Assembly: GCF_000420665.1 (NCBI RefSeq)
Contig: NZ_ATVJ01000002.1
Coordinates: forward strand, 248,001 to 312,000
Direction of reading: 5' to 3'
DNA length: 64,000 bases
From: Ponticaulis koreensis DSM 19734
GTDB taxonomy: Bacteria; Pseudomonadota; Alphaproteobacteria; Caulobacterales; Hyphomonadaceae
Numbering within the stretch: position 1 is the first letter of the stretch; each line of letters begins with the position of its first letter. The translations under genes were made by a program, and so were the position numbers. Below the pieces are notes generated by a model. That model saw only the letters and a program-made list of their open reading frames with translations. It was not told the DNA's origin and did not search any database. Below, in pieces: positions 27,889 to 37,699 of the stretch.

Positions 27889-29288
27889 TGACATCAATTC
27901 GAATTTTAGCACTCGGCGCCACTGCGTTCTGCGCAGCCTGTGCCACGAGCACCATAGAGCCTACATTAGATCAATCTCTTCCGGAAAGTTATGTCACAAA
28001 CCTTCCGGCAGAAGACACAACTCTCTCCTATGCTGACTGGTGGCTTGGGTTCAATGATCCGGTTCTGACTGAGCTGGTAGACCGCGCGCAAGAAAATAAC
28101 ATCAGCGTCGCCCAGGCGCTTTTGCAAACCGATATCGCGCAGCTTCAGCGAGACGCATCTCAATCAGATTTGCTTCCCACACTAGACGCATTCGTAAACA
28201 ACCAGCTGAGCGGCGTCATCACTAGCGGCTTTGATGGAAACTTTACTGGCTCGACCGGCATTGGCGGCACGTTCGATCCTGACCTGAATGGACAAACTGC
28301 GGCTCGCATTGCCTCGGTTCAGGCGGCTTTGGAATCAAGTGCTTTGAACGCAAACGATGTTCGTCGTTTGATAACCCGTGCAATTGCGCTCCAGTATATC
28401 GAATTTCGCCGCGCCAGCGCCCGACTGGCCCTGTTAGAATCCACGTTGGAACTTCAGGAGCGAACGCTTCAAATTGTGGAATCCCGCTATCGCGCCGGCT
28501 TGTCACCAAAACTCGACGTAGACCGCACCCAGGCAGATTACGCTCGCACAGCTGCGCAGCGTAGCCAGATCATCGCAGCACGCAGGCAGGCGGAATTTGA
28601 AATCCAGCGCCTGATGGGAGAACCGTCGGCTCTGGACCAGATCACAAATCCTGACAGAGAAACCATTCCTCAGATTCAGTTTGTCTCTGATATCGGTATT
28701 CCAGCTGATCTGGTGAGACGTCGCCCGGACGTTCGTGCTGCGGAAGCTGACTATCGCTCCGCCTTGGCCTTGATAGATACTGAACGCGCAGACCTTTTGC
28801 CGTCCATTCGGATACCAGGTCAAATTCAGGCAGGTTTTGGTGACGTTTCAGGACGCTCTGACGAAATCGGTTATAGTCTGTCCGCGCTCATAGACATCCC
28901 TGTATTCGATTTTGGACGCCGTCAGGCAGAGGTCGACATACAGATCGCACGCACTGAACTTGCCGCTCTCACATATAGAGCGACACTGCTGGACGCGCTT
29001 CAGGAAGTTGAGATAGCGCTGGTAAACATTGAGGCCATCCAAGAGACACTTGAAGGACAGCTTCGCGCCGTGGAAGCCAGTCAGGCGGCTTACGACCAAC
29101 TCGACGCCTTGTACCGCGAGGGTCTTGCCAGCTTCATTGATGTTCTGGATTCCCAGCGCACACTTATTTCTAGCCGTGAAACGATTGTTCAGACAGAAGC
29201 TAATCTAGCTGCTGCAACTGTTTCTTTGCTAGCCGCGCTTGATGCAGGCTGCGATGAGACAGGCATTGTAGCTTGCGAAGGCGAGTAA
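27888..29288 (+). CDS. Outer-membrane efflux channel lipoprotein, NodT/TolC-like
   Basis: This 466-residue protein completes the tripartite RND pump. The N-terminus has a lipoprotein-type signal ending FCAAC (Cys18), with a slightly unusual -3 Cys. Typical family elements are YADWWLGFNDPVLTELVDRA, the coiled helical repeats with RYRAGLSPKLDVDRTQADY, RRPDVRAAEADYRSALA and the second repeat YREGLASFIDVLDSQRTL. These two homologous halves make the beta-barrel and tunnel of TolC-like trimers. It starts on the stop of the transporter gene and ends the cluster. Confidence 0.93.
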   Translation: MTSIRILALGATAFCAACATSTIEPTLDQSLPESYVTNLPAEDTTLSYADWWLGFNDPVLTELVDRAQENNISVAQALLQTDIAQLQRDASQSDLLPTLDAFVNNQLSGVITSGFDGNFTGSTGIGGTFDPDLNGQTAARIASVQAALESSALNANDVRRLITRAIALQYIEFRRASARLALLESTLELQERTLQIVESRYRAGLSPKLDVDRTQADYARTAAQRSQIIAARRQAEFEIQRLMGEPSALDQITNPDRETIPQIQFVSDIGIPADLVRRRPDVRAAEADYRSALALIDTERADLLPSIRIPGQIQAGFGDVSGRSDEIGYSLSALIDIPVFDFGRRQAEVDIQIARTELAALTYRATLLDALQEVEIALVNIEAIQETLEGQLRAVEASQAAYDQLDALYREGLASFIDVLDSQRTLISSRETIVQTEANLAAATVSLLAALDAGCDETGIVACEGE

Positions 29289-29313
29289 CTCGCCCCCGCA
29301 AACTGGGTTTAGA

Positions 29314-31068
29314 TTACAGGAAGCGTTCTTTAAGCTCGCCCTTCAGGATTTTGCCGTTCGCATTACGTGGCAGCGGCTCTCGTTCGAACTCCACTCGTTT
29401 TGGGACTTTGAATGCCGCTAGCTTACCTGCAACGAAGTGACGAATTTCCTGCTCGCTTACGTCCATGCCGGGTTTCAGCTGCACCACAGCGCCCACTTCT
29501 TCACCAAGCACTTTATCCGGAATACCCACAACGGCAGCATCCATAACTGCCGGGTGTTCGTAAAGCGTATTCTCGACTTCGATACAGTAGATGTTCTCAC
29601 CGCCACGGATGAGCATGTCCTTAGCGCGGTCTACCAGATAGAGGAAACCCTCTTCATCCATACGCGCCAAGTCACCAGTGACGACCCAACCATCAATGAA
29701 GGTTTCCGCGGTTGCGTCTGGCCGATTCCAGTAGAGTTTGGCATTTGACGGGCCGAAGCACCAAAGCTCTCCAACCTCACCGCGCGGCACTTCCTTACCG
29801 TCAGGGCCAACAATTTTGAGGGACATTGCGAAGCCCGGAAGACCGGCACTTTGCGGACGCATAATATAGTCTTCAGCAAGGTTGAGCGTAGCGGTGGCGC
29901 AGGTTTCGGTCATACCCCAGCCATTCGCGGCATGCGCATCTTTAAAAGTGCGTTTAATCGTTGCGACAAGTTCAGGTGCAGACGGCGCGCCGCCATATGA
30001 AACGCCCTCCACTGATGAAAGATCGTACTTTTCGCGATCCGGATGCTCCAATACCTGCCATGCGATCGCTGGAACGCCGCCAAATGTCGTGATCTTTTCC
30101 CGCTCAATGATAGGGAGCGCTTCACCGGCGTCCCATTTGTACATCGAGACGATCTTCTGACCGTTATGCATCGTCGGAGCCAGCACAGCAAAAGCGCCCG
30201 TCGCATGGAAGAAAGGGATTGCGAGGAGCGTCGCCTTTTGTGGCTCGTCAGGCCCGTTAACCGGGATCTCGTCACCACGTCGCAGAAGCGCGCGCGCCTG
30301 ATTACCCATCGAATTGAACATGTTGGATACGATCGCGCGGTGTGTAGCCAGAATGCCTTTTGGGCGACCTGTAGTTCCTGACGAATACATGATGGTTGCG
30401 TCGTCATCCGGCAGAAGCTCAACCTCTGGAAGCCCGACAACCGGGAGCTTCGCCCAATTGCCTACATTGCCAATAACTTCTTCAAGTGCCGTGACACTCG
30501 GGTCGGCATAATCATCCTGATCTGCACGTGCTACGATCACCCGCTCAAGAGTTGGGACATTTGGCCAGTGCTCCTGAATACGCTCAAAAATCTGCGGATC
30601 CACGATTGCGACACGCGCAACGCTATTTTCAAGACCGTATTCGAGCTCTTCACCCTTCCACCAGGAATTCAGAGGCGTGGCGATAAGACCGCTAACAAGG
30701 CACGCCCAGAATGCGACCGGCCATTGAGGATAGTTACGCATACAGATCGCGACGCGATCGCCTTTTTTCAGACCGAATTCGTTGAGCAATGCCTTTGCCA
30801 GATGTTCCACAGCCCGGGCATTTGCCTCAAAGGTCACCCGCTCGTCTTCGAAAACGACCATATCGCGCGGCCCCCAAGTCGCACGACCATACTCAAAAAG
30901 AGCCCGCATAGTAGGATAAGCGTTCTTGTACACAGGCATGCGAACGCCATTGACGGATTGGATTTCCATTTCAAACGGCAGACCTGGTGATGTAAGAACT
31001 TTGCTTGCGTCCTCAATGGACATAACGGGCCAGCCTTCTGGTAAGGCGGCTACTGGTTGACCGGACAA
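29314..31068 (-). CDS. Class I adenylate-forming acyl-CoA synthetase
   Basis: This enzyme activates a carboxylic acid as acyl-AMP and transfers it to CoA. The P-loop-like motif IMYSSGTTGRPKG, GWGMTETCATATLN (A5), TGDLARMDEEGFLYLVDRAKDMLIRGGENI (given in two overlapping pieces, VTGDLARMDEEG and DRAKDMLIRGGENI) and the C-terminal PRNANGKILKGELKE with the catalytic Lys are visible. I prefer the TTG start at 31068 (584 residues), because AGGGAG lies six bases upstream. The longer TTG start at 31101 has no such site. The chain length of the substrate is not evident; a medium- to long-chain fatty acid is the usual case. Confidence 0.9.
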   Translation of the reverse strand: MSGQPVAALPEGWPVMSIEDASKVLTSPGLPFEMEIQSVNGVRMPVYKNAYPTMRALFEYGRATWGPRDMVVFEDERVTFEANARAVEHLAKALLNEFGLKKGDRVAICMRNYPQWPVAFWACLVSGLIATPLNSWWKGEELEYGLENSVARVAIVDPQIFERIQEHWPNVPTLERVIVARADQDDYADPSVTALEEVIGNVGNWAKLPVVGLPEVELLPDDDATIMYSSGTTGRPKGILATHRAIVSNMFNSMGNQARALLRRGDEIPVNGPDEPQKATLLAIPFFHATGAFAVLAPTMHNGQKIVSMYKWDAGEALPIIEREKITTFGGVPAIAWQVLEHPDREKYDLSSVEGVSYGGAPSAPELVATIKRTFKDAHAANGWGMTETCATATLNLAEDYIMRPQSAGLPGFAMSLKIVGPDGKEVPRGEVGELWCFGPSNAKLYWNRPDATAETFIDGWVVTGDLARMDEEGFLYLVDRAKDMLIRGGENIYCIEVENTLYEHPAVMDAAVVGIPDKVLGEEVGAVVQLKPGMDVSEQEIRHFVAGKLAAFKVPKRVEFEREPLPRNANGKILKGELKERFL

Positions 31069-31148
31069 TGATATCTCCCTCAGACGATTTTTATATTTCA
31101 ATCTGAGTGCCGGTCATCACCGTTAAAATCAAGGGGTACCGTAAGGTG

Positions 31149-31170
31149 AAGGCGGCTAGACTGCCGCCTT
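31149..31170 (-). terminator. Inverted repeat overlapping the dxs stop
   Basis: An 8-bp perfect stem (AAGGCGGC / GCCGCCTT) with a six-base loop includes the dxs stop codon. It lacks a T-run on the minus strand, so it may be a weak terminator or an mRNA 3'-end stabiliser for the xseB-ispA-dxs transcript. Confidence 0.4.
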
Positions 31171-33072
31171 ATTGAGCTCCGCTACACTGCCCCGGCCGAG
31201 AGCGGAAATTGCTTTCTCGGCGATATGTCGCGCACTGAGGCCTGCAAGTTCGTACATAGCCTCAGGTTTGTCCTGATCAATAAAGATATCAGGCAGCGTC
31301 ATAGTGCGTACTTTAAGTCCCTGGTCGAGATGACCTGCGTCCGCAAGATAGTGCATCACGAACGCACCAAAACCGCCGACAGAGCCTTCTTCCACCGTTA
31401 TAAGAACCTCATGATGGCGCACCAGCTGGTCGATCAGAGCATGATCCAGAGGCTTTGCGAAACGGGCATCTGCCACGGTAGCTGTGAGGCCCTGTGCATT
31501 CAGCAAATTTGCTGCCTTGAGGCACTCTGCAAGGCGGGTGCCCAGTGAGAGAATGGCGACCGAACTTCCTTCCCGAACAACGCGGCCTTTACCGATTTCC
31601 AAAGGCTGAAGGAGATCACCCGTCGGAATTTCGACACCCACGCCCGCTCCTCGCGGATAACGGAACGCAGACGGAGAATCGTCGATCAAAGACGATGTCA
31701 GAACCATGCGCGCAAGTTCGGCTTCGTCAGCCGCAGCCATAACCACCATATGCGGCAAATGCCCCATAAAGCTGATATCAAAGCTGCCAGCGTGGGTTGG
31801 ACCGTCCGCGCCGACAAGACCAGCACGGTCGATTGCGAACCGCACAGGTAGCCTTTGAATGGCTACGTCATGTACCACCTGATCATAGGCGCGCTGAAGG
31901 AAGGTAGAATAGATCGCCGAAAACGGCTTAAATCCATCTGCTGCCAGACCCGCTGCAAACGTCACCGCATGTTGCTCAGCGATGCCCACATCGAAGGTTC
32001 GCTCGGGGAACGCGTCGGCAAAGAGCGAGATGCCCGTACCAGAAGGCATGGCAGCCGTAATACCCACGATCTTATCATCGGATTTTGCGAGGTCCGTCAA
32101 CGTCTGACCAAATACTTTCGTGTAGCTCGGCGCCGCCGGTTTTGCTTTTGCCTGTTCACCGGTTACGACGTTGAATTTGGAAACGCCGTGATACTTGTCG
32201 TCAGCGTTTTCAGCCGGTTCATAGCCTTTGCCTTTTTGCGTAACAGCGTGAATCAGCACCGGCCCATCAAAGCTGTCCCGGACGTTTTCGAGCACAGGGA
32301 TCAAGACTTCAAGGTCATGTCCATCGACCGGACCGATATAGTAGAAGCCCAGCTCCTCAAACATGGTGCCACCCATGGCGAAACCGCGAGCGTACTCTTC
32401 CGCCTTACGAACCGGCTTTTCGAGCCCCATAGGTTTTACGAGGTTTTTCGCAAGCTTGCGCAACGAACGATAAGGCTTACCAGAAACCAGCTTGGACAGA
32501 TAATGGCTCATCGCGCCGACCGGAGGTGCGATCGACATATCATTATCGTTCAGAATGACGATCAACTTCTTGTTGAGCGCGCCGGCATTATTCATCGCCT
32601 CATAGGCCATGCCGGCAGACATCGCGCCATCACCGATCAGACAGACCGTCTGGTCTTCGCGCCCATCAAGCCCGCTGGCGACAGAGAACCCCAGGCCAGC
32701 TGAGATAGACGTAGACGCGTGAGCCGCACCGAACGGATCATATTCGCTTTCAGCGCGTTTGGTGAACCCCGACAGACCACCGCCTTGACGAAGCGTACGA
32801 ATACGATCACGACGTCCTGTCAGAACCTTATGTGGATAACACTGGTGCCCAACATCAAAGATCAGTTTATCATTTGGCGTGTTGAAGACGTGGTGAATTG
32901 CCACCGTCAGCTCTACAACACCCAGACCGGCACCCAGGTGACCACCCGTCGTCGAAACGGCATTTACGACCTCAGTACGTAGTTCGTCACAGATCACCTT
33001 CAGCTCGTCGCGAGATTTATCGCGGAGGTCTGAAGGCAGGTGAATTTCGTCCAGATGCGGCGTGGTAGTCAT
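31156..33072 (-). CDS. dxs: 1-deoxy-D-xylulose-5-phosphate synthase
   Basis: Dxs condenses pyruvate and glyceraldehyde-3-phosphate, the first step of the MEP isoprenoid pathway, using thiamine diphosphate. The 638-residue protein shows [56 protein letters not shown] and the transketolase-type [15 protein letters not shown]. Length is typical. It follows ispA by 33 bases and xseB by a further 11, the classic xseB-ispA-dxs order found in proteobacteria, so FPP synthesis and its precursor supply are probably co-expressed. Confidence 0.97.
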   Translation of the reverse strand: MTTTPHLDEIHLPSDLRDKSRDELKVICDELRTEVVNAVSTTGGHLGAGLGVVELTVAIHHVFNTPNDKLIFDVGHQCYPHKVLTGRRDRIRTLRQGGGLSGFTKRAESEYDPFGAAHASTSISAGLGFSVASGLDGREDQTVCLIGDGAMSAGMAYEAMNNAGALNKKLIVILNDNDMSIAPPVGAMSHYLSKLVSGKPYRSLRKLAKNLVKPMGLEKPVRKAEEYARGFAMGGTMFEELGFYYIGPVDGHDLEVLIPVLENVRDSFDGPVLIHAVTQKGKGYEPAENADDKYHGVSKFNVVTGEQAKAKPAAPSYTKVFGQTLTDLAKSDDKIVGITAAMPSGTGISLFADAFPERTFDVGIAEQHAVTFAAGLAADGFKPFSAIYSTFLQRAYDQVVHDVAIQRLPVRFAIDRAGLVGADGPTHAGSFDISFMGHLPHMVVMAAADEAELARMVLTSSLIDDSPSAFRYPRGAGVGVEIPTGDLLQPLEIGKGRVVREGSSVAILSLGTRLAECLKAANLLNAQGLTATVADARFAKPLDHALIDQLVRHHEVLITVEEGSVGGFGAFVMHYLADAGHLDQGLKVRTMTLPDIFIDQDKPEAMYELAGLSARHIAEKAISALGRGSVAELNKAAV

Positions 33073-33105
33073 TTCAGCAATTTCCGACTATAATCGTCTT
33101 TTTAT

Positions 33106-33993
33106 CTAGTTTTGTCGTTCTAGTACAAAATCAACGGATTGAAGCAATAAGGTGGCACGATTACGGAACATTGCGAGATGTTCTTTGGATTGTGTGGCTA
33201 AAAACCGCACACGCTGGCGTGCATCTTCAACACCCAAAACGGATACAAAATTCGCTTTACCGGCCTCTTCATCCTTCTGAGTCTGTTTTCCGACGACTTC
33301 CGGATCGCCTTCGACGTCCAGCAAATCATCGGCGATCTGATATGCCAGACCGAGATCATGGGTAAAGCCCTGAATTGCATGTCGCTCGGCATCGCTTGCC
33401 CCGCCGAGTATGCAGGCTGCTTCACCAGCATAGGAAATCAGCGCGCCTGTCTTGAGGCGCTGCATTCTGGTGATGGAGTTGAGATCCTGTCTTACGGCGC
33501 CAGACAGCATATCGATCATCTGGCCACCGACCATGCCTTGAGCGCCGGAGGCTTTCGCCAATTTCTCAATAAGCTTGCAACGGACATGCGCATCCGGATG
33601 GGTTTCGGGGCTCGCCAGAATTTCAAACGCCAGCGTGAGCAAGGCATCCCCAGCTAGAACTGCAGTCGCCTCGTCGAACTTTTTGTGAACCGTCGGCTGA
33701 CCGCGCCTTAGATCATCATCATCCATACAAGGAAGATCATCGTGGATCAGCGAATAAGTATGCACGCATTCCAGCGCCGCGGCGGTACGCATCAGAGATT
33801 TTTCTGGTGCATCAAACAGCGAGCCGAAAGTCAGCACGTAGAATGGACGCAAACGTTTACCCGTCGCGAGCGACGCATAACGCATGGCTCGCATAAGCTG
33901 AGCCTCCGGCCCATCCGCTGGCGCAATCAGACGATCCAGCACGACAGTTACTTTATCAGCGATTTCAGAAAGCTTGGTTTCAAAATCCGTCAC
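33106..33993 (-). CDS. ispA: (2E,6E)-farnesyl diphosphate synthase
   Basis: This 295-residue polyprenyl synthase extends DMAPP with IPP to FPP for undecaprenyl, quinone and carotenoid synthesis. The first Asp-rich motif reads HDDLPCMDDDDLRRGQPTVH and the second YQIADDLLDVEGD. GKRLRPFYVLTFG is also present. The start appears to be a GTG at 33993 with GGTG only weakly resembling a ribosome-binding site, 11 bases after xseB stops. Length fits short-chain trans-prenyltransferases. Confidence 0.95.
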   Translation of the reverse strand: MTDFETKLSEIADKVTVVLDRLIAPADGPEAQLMRAMRYASLATGKRLRPFYVLTFGSLFDAPEKSLMRTAAALECVHTYSLIHDDLPCMDDDDLRRGQPTVHKKFDEATAVLAGDALLTLAFEILASPETHPDAHVRCKLIEKLAKASGAQGMVGGQMIDMLSGAVRQDLNSITRMQRLKTGALISYAGEAACILGGASDAERHAIQGFTHDLGLAYQIADDLLDVEGDPEVVGKQTQKDEEAGKANFVSVLGVEDARQRVRFLATQSKEHLAMFRNRATLLLQSVDFVLERQN

Positions 33994-34004
33994 AGAAACA
34001 CCAA

Positions 34005-34250
34005 TCAGCTTTCTGTAGAGACGGGAGTCGCTGAAACGTCACCATCCTGATTAAGCACGATCTGTTCGACCTTGAGCTGGGCATTTTTCAGCTTTCCGAG
34101 GCAATGCGCTTTAAGCGCGGCACCGCGTTCGTAGATCTTGATAGATTCTTCGAGTTCGACATCGCCGCCCTCGAGCTTTTCGACAATCGTCTCAAGCTCT
34201 TTCAGCGCGTCCTCAAAACTCAGGTTTTCAACGGATGTCTGATCACCCAT
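34005..34250 (-). CDS. xseB: Exodeoxyribonuclease VII small subunit
   Basis: This 81-residue protein is the small subunit of exonuclease VII. It shows [20 protein letters not shown] and [19 protein letters not shown], which is the whole family signature. An AGGAG box is six bases before the ATG. It is the head of the xseB-ispA-dxs block. The large subunit gene is not in the window. Confidence 0.95.
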   Translation of the reverse strand: MGDQTSVENLSFEDALKELETIVEKLEGGDVELEESIKIYERGAALKAHCLGKLKNAQLKVEQIVLNQDGDVSATPVSTES

Positions 34251-34302
34251 GTTTTACTCCTACAGGAAATAAGCCGAACATCTTAAGCTACAGGGATACA
34301 CG

Positions 34303-34941
34303 TCATTCATCGAATGTGTACAGCCGGTATGACCAATACCGGTCTCCGCCATCCTGCTTACAAGTCCAGCCGCGCTTTCTGAGACGTGGACGCAGCATGC
34401 GATTGAACCAACCATGCGCAGCCAGAAACACTTGCCCCTCCTGTGCGCGATCAATCAGATAGTCCACAGCCTGTTCTGCACGTGCTTCAGCTTCGCGTAT
34501 GCCTTCACCGTCCAGTTTATGCCCGCGAAGCCATGCAGCACGCGCGAGGATATTCCAAGTTTTCGGCAAAAATCGTACACGCTCCCAGGTCGGTGGCGGC
34601 AAATTTGCCTCCCAAAAGAGCTCAGATGATTCGATATCAGCCCAAGGTGCGGCCTTCATTGCTGTCTCGCGTGCACGCGGGCGGCTTGAAGATAGAACGA
34701 CATCACTATCCGCGACTATGTCTTTGAGTTTCTGAGGCGCTTCCTGTCCATCGGCGAGGCTGCCGATTTCATAACGCGCCCACCAGTCTTTGTATTCCTG
34801 CCAAGACAGGCGTGGACCCGCGGCACGATCAAGAGCCGGACGACCATGGCGCGCCACGATAATCGGACCCGGCTTCTTTGTGGAAGCCTGCGTTTCTTCT
34901 GAAGGACTTTGCGTCATGTGACTGTCCGTTTCTGTCGCCAC
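34303..34941 (-). CDS. Histidine phosphatase family protein
   Basis: This 212-residue protein has the phosphoglycerate-mutase-like motif ARHGRP at residues 30-35, with catalytic His32. The second His lies in FLAAHGWFNRML near the C-terminus, with Arg side chains at the expected places. The start is a GTG at 34941 with GGAGG five bases upstream; the first 25 residues (Ser/Thr/Glu-rich) may be a disordered tail. The phosphorylated substrate is unknown. It lies 52 bases upstream of xseB on the same strand. Confidence 0.85.
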   Translation of the reverse strand: MATETDSHMTQSPSEETQASTKKPGPIIVARHGRPALDRAAGPRLSWQEYKDWWARYEIGSLADGQEAPQKLKDIVADSDVVLSSSRPRARETAMKAAPWADIESSELFWEANLPPPTWERVRFLPKTWNILARAAWLRGHKLDGEGIREAEARAEQAVDYLIDRAQEGQVFLAAHGWFNRMLRPRLRKRGWTCKQDGGDRYWSYRLYTFDE

Positions 34942-35031
34942 ATGGACCTCCCCAAAAAACGATACCCTTCAGGTGTTAACCGTCGCTCCGGACATGCGCA
35001 AGCCATTGCGGGCACAGATCGGTAAACGTCT

Positions 35032-36201
35032 TCAGCTTTCCGTATCTTCAGGCAGCTCCGACGAACGTTTTGGTCCGCTGACAACATTTTTAGCAGCGCT
35101 CGCTACACCCGCCATGCGGCCGCTGAAGCTCGGTTCAGCGGAGCGGATAATTTCATAGCGGCGCCGAATCTGCCCCATTACGTGACTGACCTTCGGAATA
35201 TGCGCGTCTTCCAACTTCAGCCAAAGCCGCTCATTTGCGCCGCCTAATGTCGACATTACAGAAGAAGATCGGATCGCCCCTCGAATAACGGGTATCTGAT
35301 ACTCGACATAGTATTTTTTATAGTGACCGGCCGAAACACCGAGATCGTAGAAACTCAGACCGTAGTCTTCCATGCCCTCGATAATGAAATCCTGCAGCAT
35401 GTTACCGGGAGAATAGCTGTGAAACTCCGGGTCATAGGAAGGCACCCAGCCGTGGATGGTGGATTTGTTTCCAAGGTTAAACTCAGCAGCTACGAGTCTA
35501 CCCTCATGGGTCAGAGTATGTAGATACCCTCTGCAATCGGCATCATCGCTCTTCCATAGCCTAAAGAGCATGTCCTGTACCCATTTCGGGCCAAGCACAT
35601 TATGGCGCCCCGTCTCATTGTACTGACGCTGCTTCCAGCGCATCAATGTTGACCAGTGCTCTTCATTTCGGTCATCAAAATCAAAGCTGATCGGACCGAC
35701 CTCACGCTCCATTTTTCGCTTGATGCGCCGCTGCTTTTTTGCGTGACGGGAGTAGAGTTCTCGCTGAGTGGCAAAGTAGGCATCCACCCCTTTGCGAACG
35801 TCGACTACGAAGGCGCCATCAAACTCCTGTGCATAGGCGTGTAGCCGACAGGCTTGGTCATGCACGCCCGTCATTCTAATGACGCTCAGGCCAACAGCAT
35901 TGATCATTTCTTCCGGATCAAAATCTGCACCAGCCGCCACGATGGGGCCGTGATAGTCGGAGAATGGTGCACCGACTGGTTCTGCCACCCGTCCGTCCTG
36001 TTGCATCGGCCATACGAGTTGCAATTTACCATCCTGGTGACCAAGCACGATCCATACATCATCTCGGACTTCAGACACAACGCGGGTGAATGCAGGTTCG
36101 AAGAACGGGCTTGAAAGCGAAATATCGCCGGAGATGATCGCTTTCCAAACGGAAATATCATCGTCTGACAAGTCGGCGAAGCGAACAAATTCATACAGCA
36201 T
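35032..36201 (-). CDS. GNAT-superfamily acyltransferase, CelD/FemAB-like
   Basis: This 389-residue protein resembles the two-domain GNAT family (BcsL/CelD, Acetyltransf_6) often found with exopolysaccharide loci. Visible elements are SLSSPFFEPAFTRVVSEVR, PVGAPFSDYHGPIVAA and the C-terminal GNAT-like LVAAEFNLGNKSTIHGWVPSY followed by GNMLQDFIIEGMEDYGLSFYDLG. The reaction is probably acyl-CoA- or tRNA-dependent acyl transfer to an amine or hydroxyl on a cell-wall or polysaccharide precursor. The exact substrate is not known. It follows lepB by 61 bases on the same strand. Confidence 0.8.
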   Translation of the reverse strand: MLYEFVRFADLSDDDISVWKAIISGDISLSSPFFEPAFTRVVSEVRDDVWIVLGHQDGKLQLVWPMQQDGRVAEPVGAPFSDYHGPIVAAGADFDPEEMINAVGLSVIRMTGVHDQACRLHAYAQEFDGAFVVDVRKGVDAYFATQRELYSRHAKKQRRIKRKMEREVGPISFDFDDRNEEHWSTLMRWKQRQYNETGRHNVLGPKWVQDMLFRLWKSDDADCRGYLHTLTHEGRLVAAEFNLGNKSTIHGWVPSYDPEFHSYSPGNMLQDFIIEGMEDYGLSFYDLGVSAGHYKKYYVEYQIPVIRGAIRSSSVMSTLGGANERLWLKLEDAHIPKVSHVMGQIRRRYEIIRSAEPSFSGRMAGVASAAKNVVSGPKRSSELPEDTES

Positions 36202-36262
36202 GGAGCAATCCCTCTAGGCGAGGGACGCTCTCATAAACTGGCTAATTAAGGGATAATCAGGC

Positions 36263-37126
36263 CTACAAACTTTTCCAGACCCGACCTTCCGGACAGCCTG
36301 ATTCGTAGCGGCTACAGAAGTTCAGAGTGAAGAGAACCGTATCCGCACGGCCAATCAGGTGATCAAACGGCACAAAGCCGATGCTGGCTTCCTGACGATA
36401 GCGGCGCGCTGGGGTACAACCGGCACGATCAATCACGCCTTCGGAACTCTGCGGACAGTGCCCTGTAAGAGCACGCGCATCTGTAGAGTTGTCGCGATTA
36501 TCACCCATGAAGAAGTAGTGCCCCTCTGGTACGATAAACAACGGGGTCTCCGCGCGTGGCTCGCGATCTTCACTCGTTCCTTCTACGATATCATGCACCA
36601 GATAAGATACGCCTTCAGGTGTCGTCTCCATCAGCTCATCTGCATTTAGAAGCTGACCGTAGCGATGTTCGTGATAGCTGACACGGCGCACAGGCTCCTG
36701 TCGCATTGGTTCGCCGTTGAGAAGTACCAGATTATCAAACATCTGAATTCGATCGCCGGGCAAACCGATCAGTCGTTTGATCATCACGCGGTCCTGGTGG
36801 GGGTGGCGAAACACGATGACGTCACCACGTTCAGGTTCACCCGCGAACATTCGCCCTTCACCCAATGGCAGAAACCGGCCGACGCCAAGTGGAAGAGAAT
36901 AGCGCGAATAGCCGTATGCGAATTTTGAAACTGCAACCCGGTCACCAACCTGAAGGTTTGGCACCATGCTTTCACTTGGAATAGAACGGAGCTCATAGAA
37001 AAACAGCGAAACAAAAAACCAGACCGGCAGAAATACCGCGATGGTGACAATCAGCTCTTTCAGTTCGCCAAGACCACGCTCAAGAAGCGATGCCTTTTCC
37101 TGATTGTCCTCAGTAATATCGTTCAT
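36263..37126 (-). CDS. lepB: Signal peptidase I
   Basis: This 287-residue inner-membrane serine protease cleaves Sec and Tat signal peptides. One N-terminal anchor helix (about 25-47) is followed by IPSESMVPNLQVGDRV, with catalytic Ser53, and by MIKRLIGLPGDRI, with general-base Lys117. The GHYFFMGDNRDNSTDAR box is intact. The ATG overlaps the stop of the ybjQ-like gene by four bases (ATGA). It therefore shares a transcript with an MBL hydrolase and two small proteins rather than with rnc/era as in many proteobacteria. Confidence 0.96.
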   Translation of the reverse strand: MNDITEDNQEKASLLERGLGELKELIVTIAVFLPVWFFVSLFFYELRSIPSESMVPNLQVGDRVAVSKFAYGYSRYSLPLGVGRFLPLGEGRMFAGEPERGDVIVFRHPHQDRVMIKRLIGLPGDRIQMFDNLVLLNGEPMRQEPVRRVSYHEHRYGQLLNADELMETTPEGVSYLVHDIVEGTSEDREPRAETPLFIVPEGHYFFMGDNRDNSTDARALTGHCPQSSEGVIDRAGCTPARRYRQEASIGFVPFDHLIGRADTVLFTLNFCSRYESGCPEGRVWKSL

Positions 37127-37437
37127 TTCAGACGTACCGCCGTTCCATAGGTCATGATCTCAGATGAGCCTTGCATGATAAGGGATGTTGTGAACCGGAC
37201 GTTCACGACGGCATCTGCACCCATTTGCCTCGCAGATTCAAGCATGCGGTCGTAAGATTGTTCACGCGCTTCGGCCATAAGTTTGGTGTATTCGTCGACT
37301 TCACCGCCAACTAGCGTCCTGAGGCCTGCAATAATGTCGCGCCCCACAAAGCGTGCACGTACAACATTGCCCTTGGTGATACCAATCACCTCAGAGATTT
37401 CGCGACCAGGAACCGTCTCTGTTGTCGTGATAATCAT
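37123..37437 (-). CDS. YbjQ-family (UPF0145) protein
   Basis: This 104-residue cytosolic protein matches the YbjQ/UPF0145 family, with MIITTTETVPGREI at the start and DAVVNVRFTTS plus IMTYGTAVRL at the end. The family forms pentamers and has been called a heavy-metal-binding domain, but no function is proven. I chose the ATG at 37437 because it begins the family's conserved start and follows GGAG. It lies right behind the stop of the upstream gene (TGATATG). An ATG five codons earlier exists but would overlap. Confidence 0.88.
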   Translation of the reverse strand: MIITTTETVPGREISEVIGITKGNVVRARFVGRDIIAGLRTLVGGEVDEYTKLMAEAREQSYDRMLESARQMGADAVVNVRFTTSLIMQGSSEIMTYGTAVRLK

Positions 37438-37438
37438 A

Positions 37439-37699
37439 TCAGCGCTCCACATTCTTCGAATAGTAATCGTCTTCTTTGCTGTTCAATCTGTCCATGACGA
37501 CCTGAATGAGCAGAACAAGCATGCCCAATCCCCCGCAAATTGGAAGCAGTGCGCTGAACACCAACGATGATTGAATCGTGCCCGACGATCCTGCAGCAAA
37601 ACCGAAAAGCTGCAATCCGATTACGGCAATCCAGCCCAAAACGCTCAGGCCAATAAGTCCGATACCTATGCGATACATCGGCTTCTTTTCACGTAACAT
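37439..37699 (-). CDS. Small two-helix membrane protein, unknown function
   Basis: This 86-residue protein has two hydrophobic helices (about 10-34 and 47-69) and a charged C-terminal tail (KEDDYYSKNVER). I do not recognise a family. It starts on the stop of the MBL gene (TGATG) and ends two bases before YbjQ, so it is a translated link in the MBL-YbjQ-LepB run and probably real. Confidence 0.75.
   Translation of the reverse strand: MLREKKPMYRIGIGLIGLSVLGWIAVIGLQLFGFAAGSSGTIQSSLVFSALLPICGGLGMLVLLIQVVMDRLNSKEDDYYSKNVER

Noticed and set aside
31855-32703. Long plus-strand ORF of 282 codons antisense to dxs
   Set aside because: It lies wholly inside the well-conserved dxs gene, has no recognisable domains and a biased, His/Arg-rich composition typical of antisense shadows.
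32719-32982. Plus-strand ORF inside dxs
   Set aside because: It is antisense to conserved thiamine-binding segments of dxs and shows no family features.
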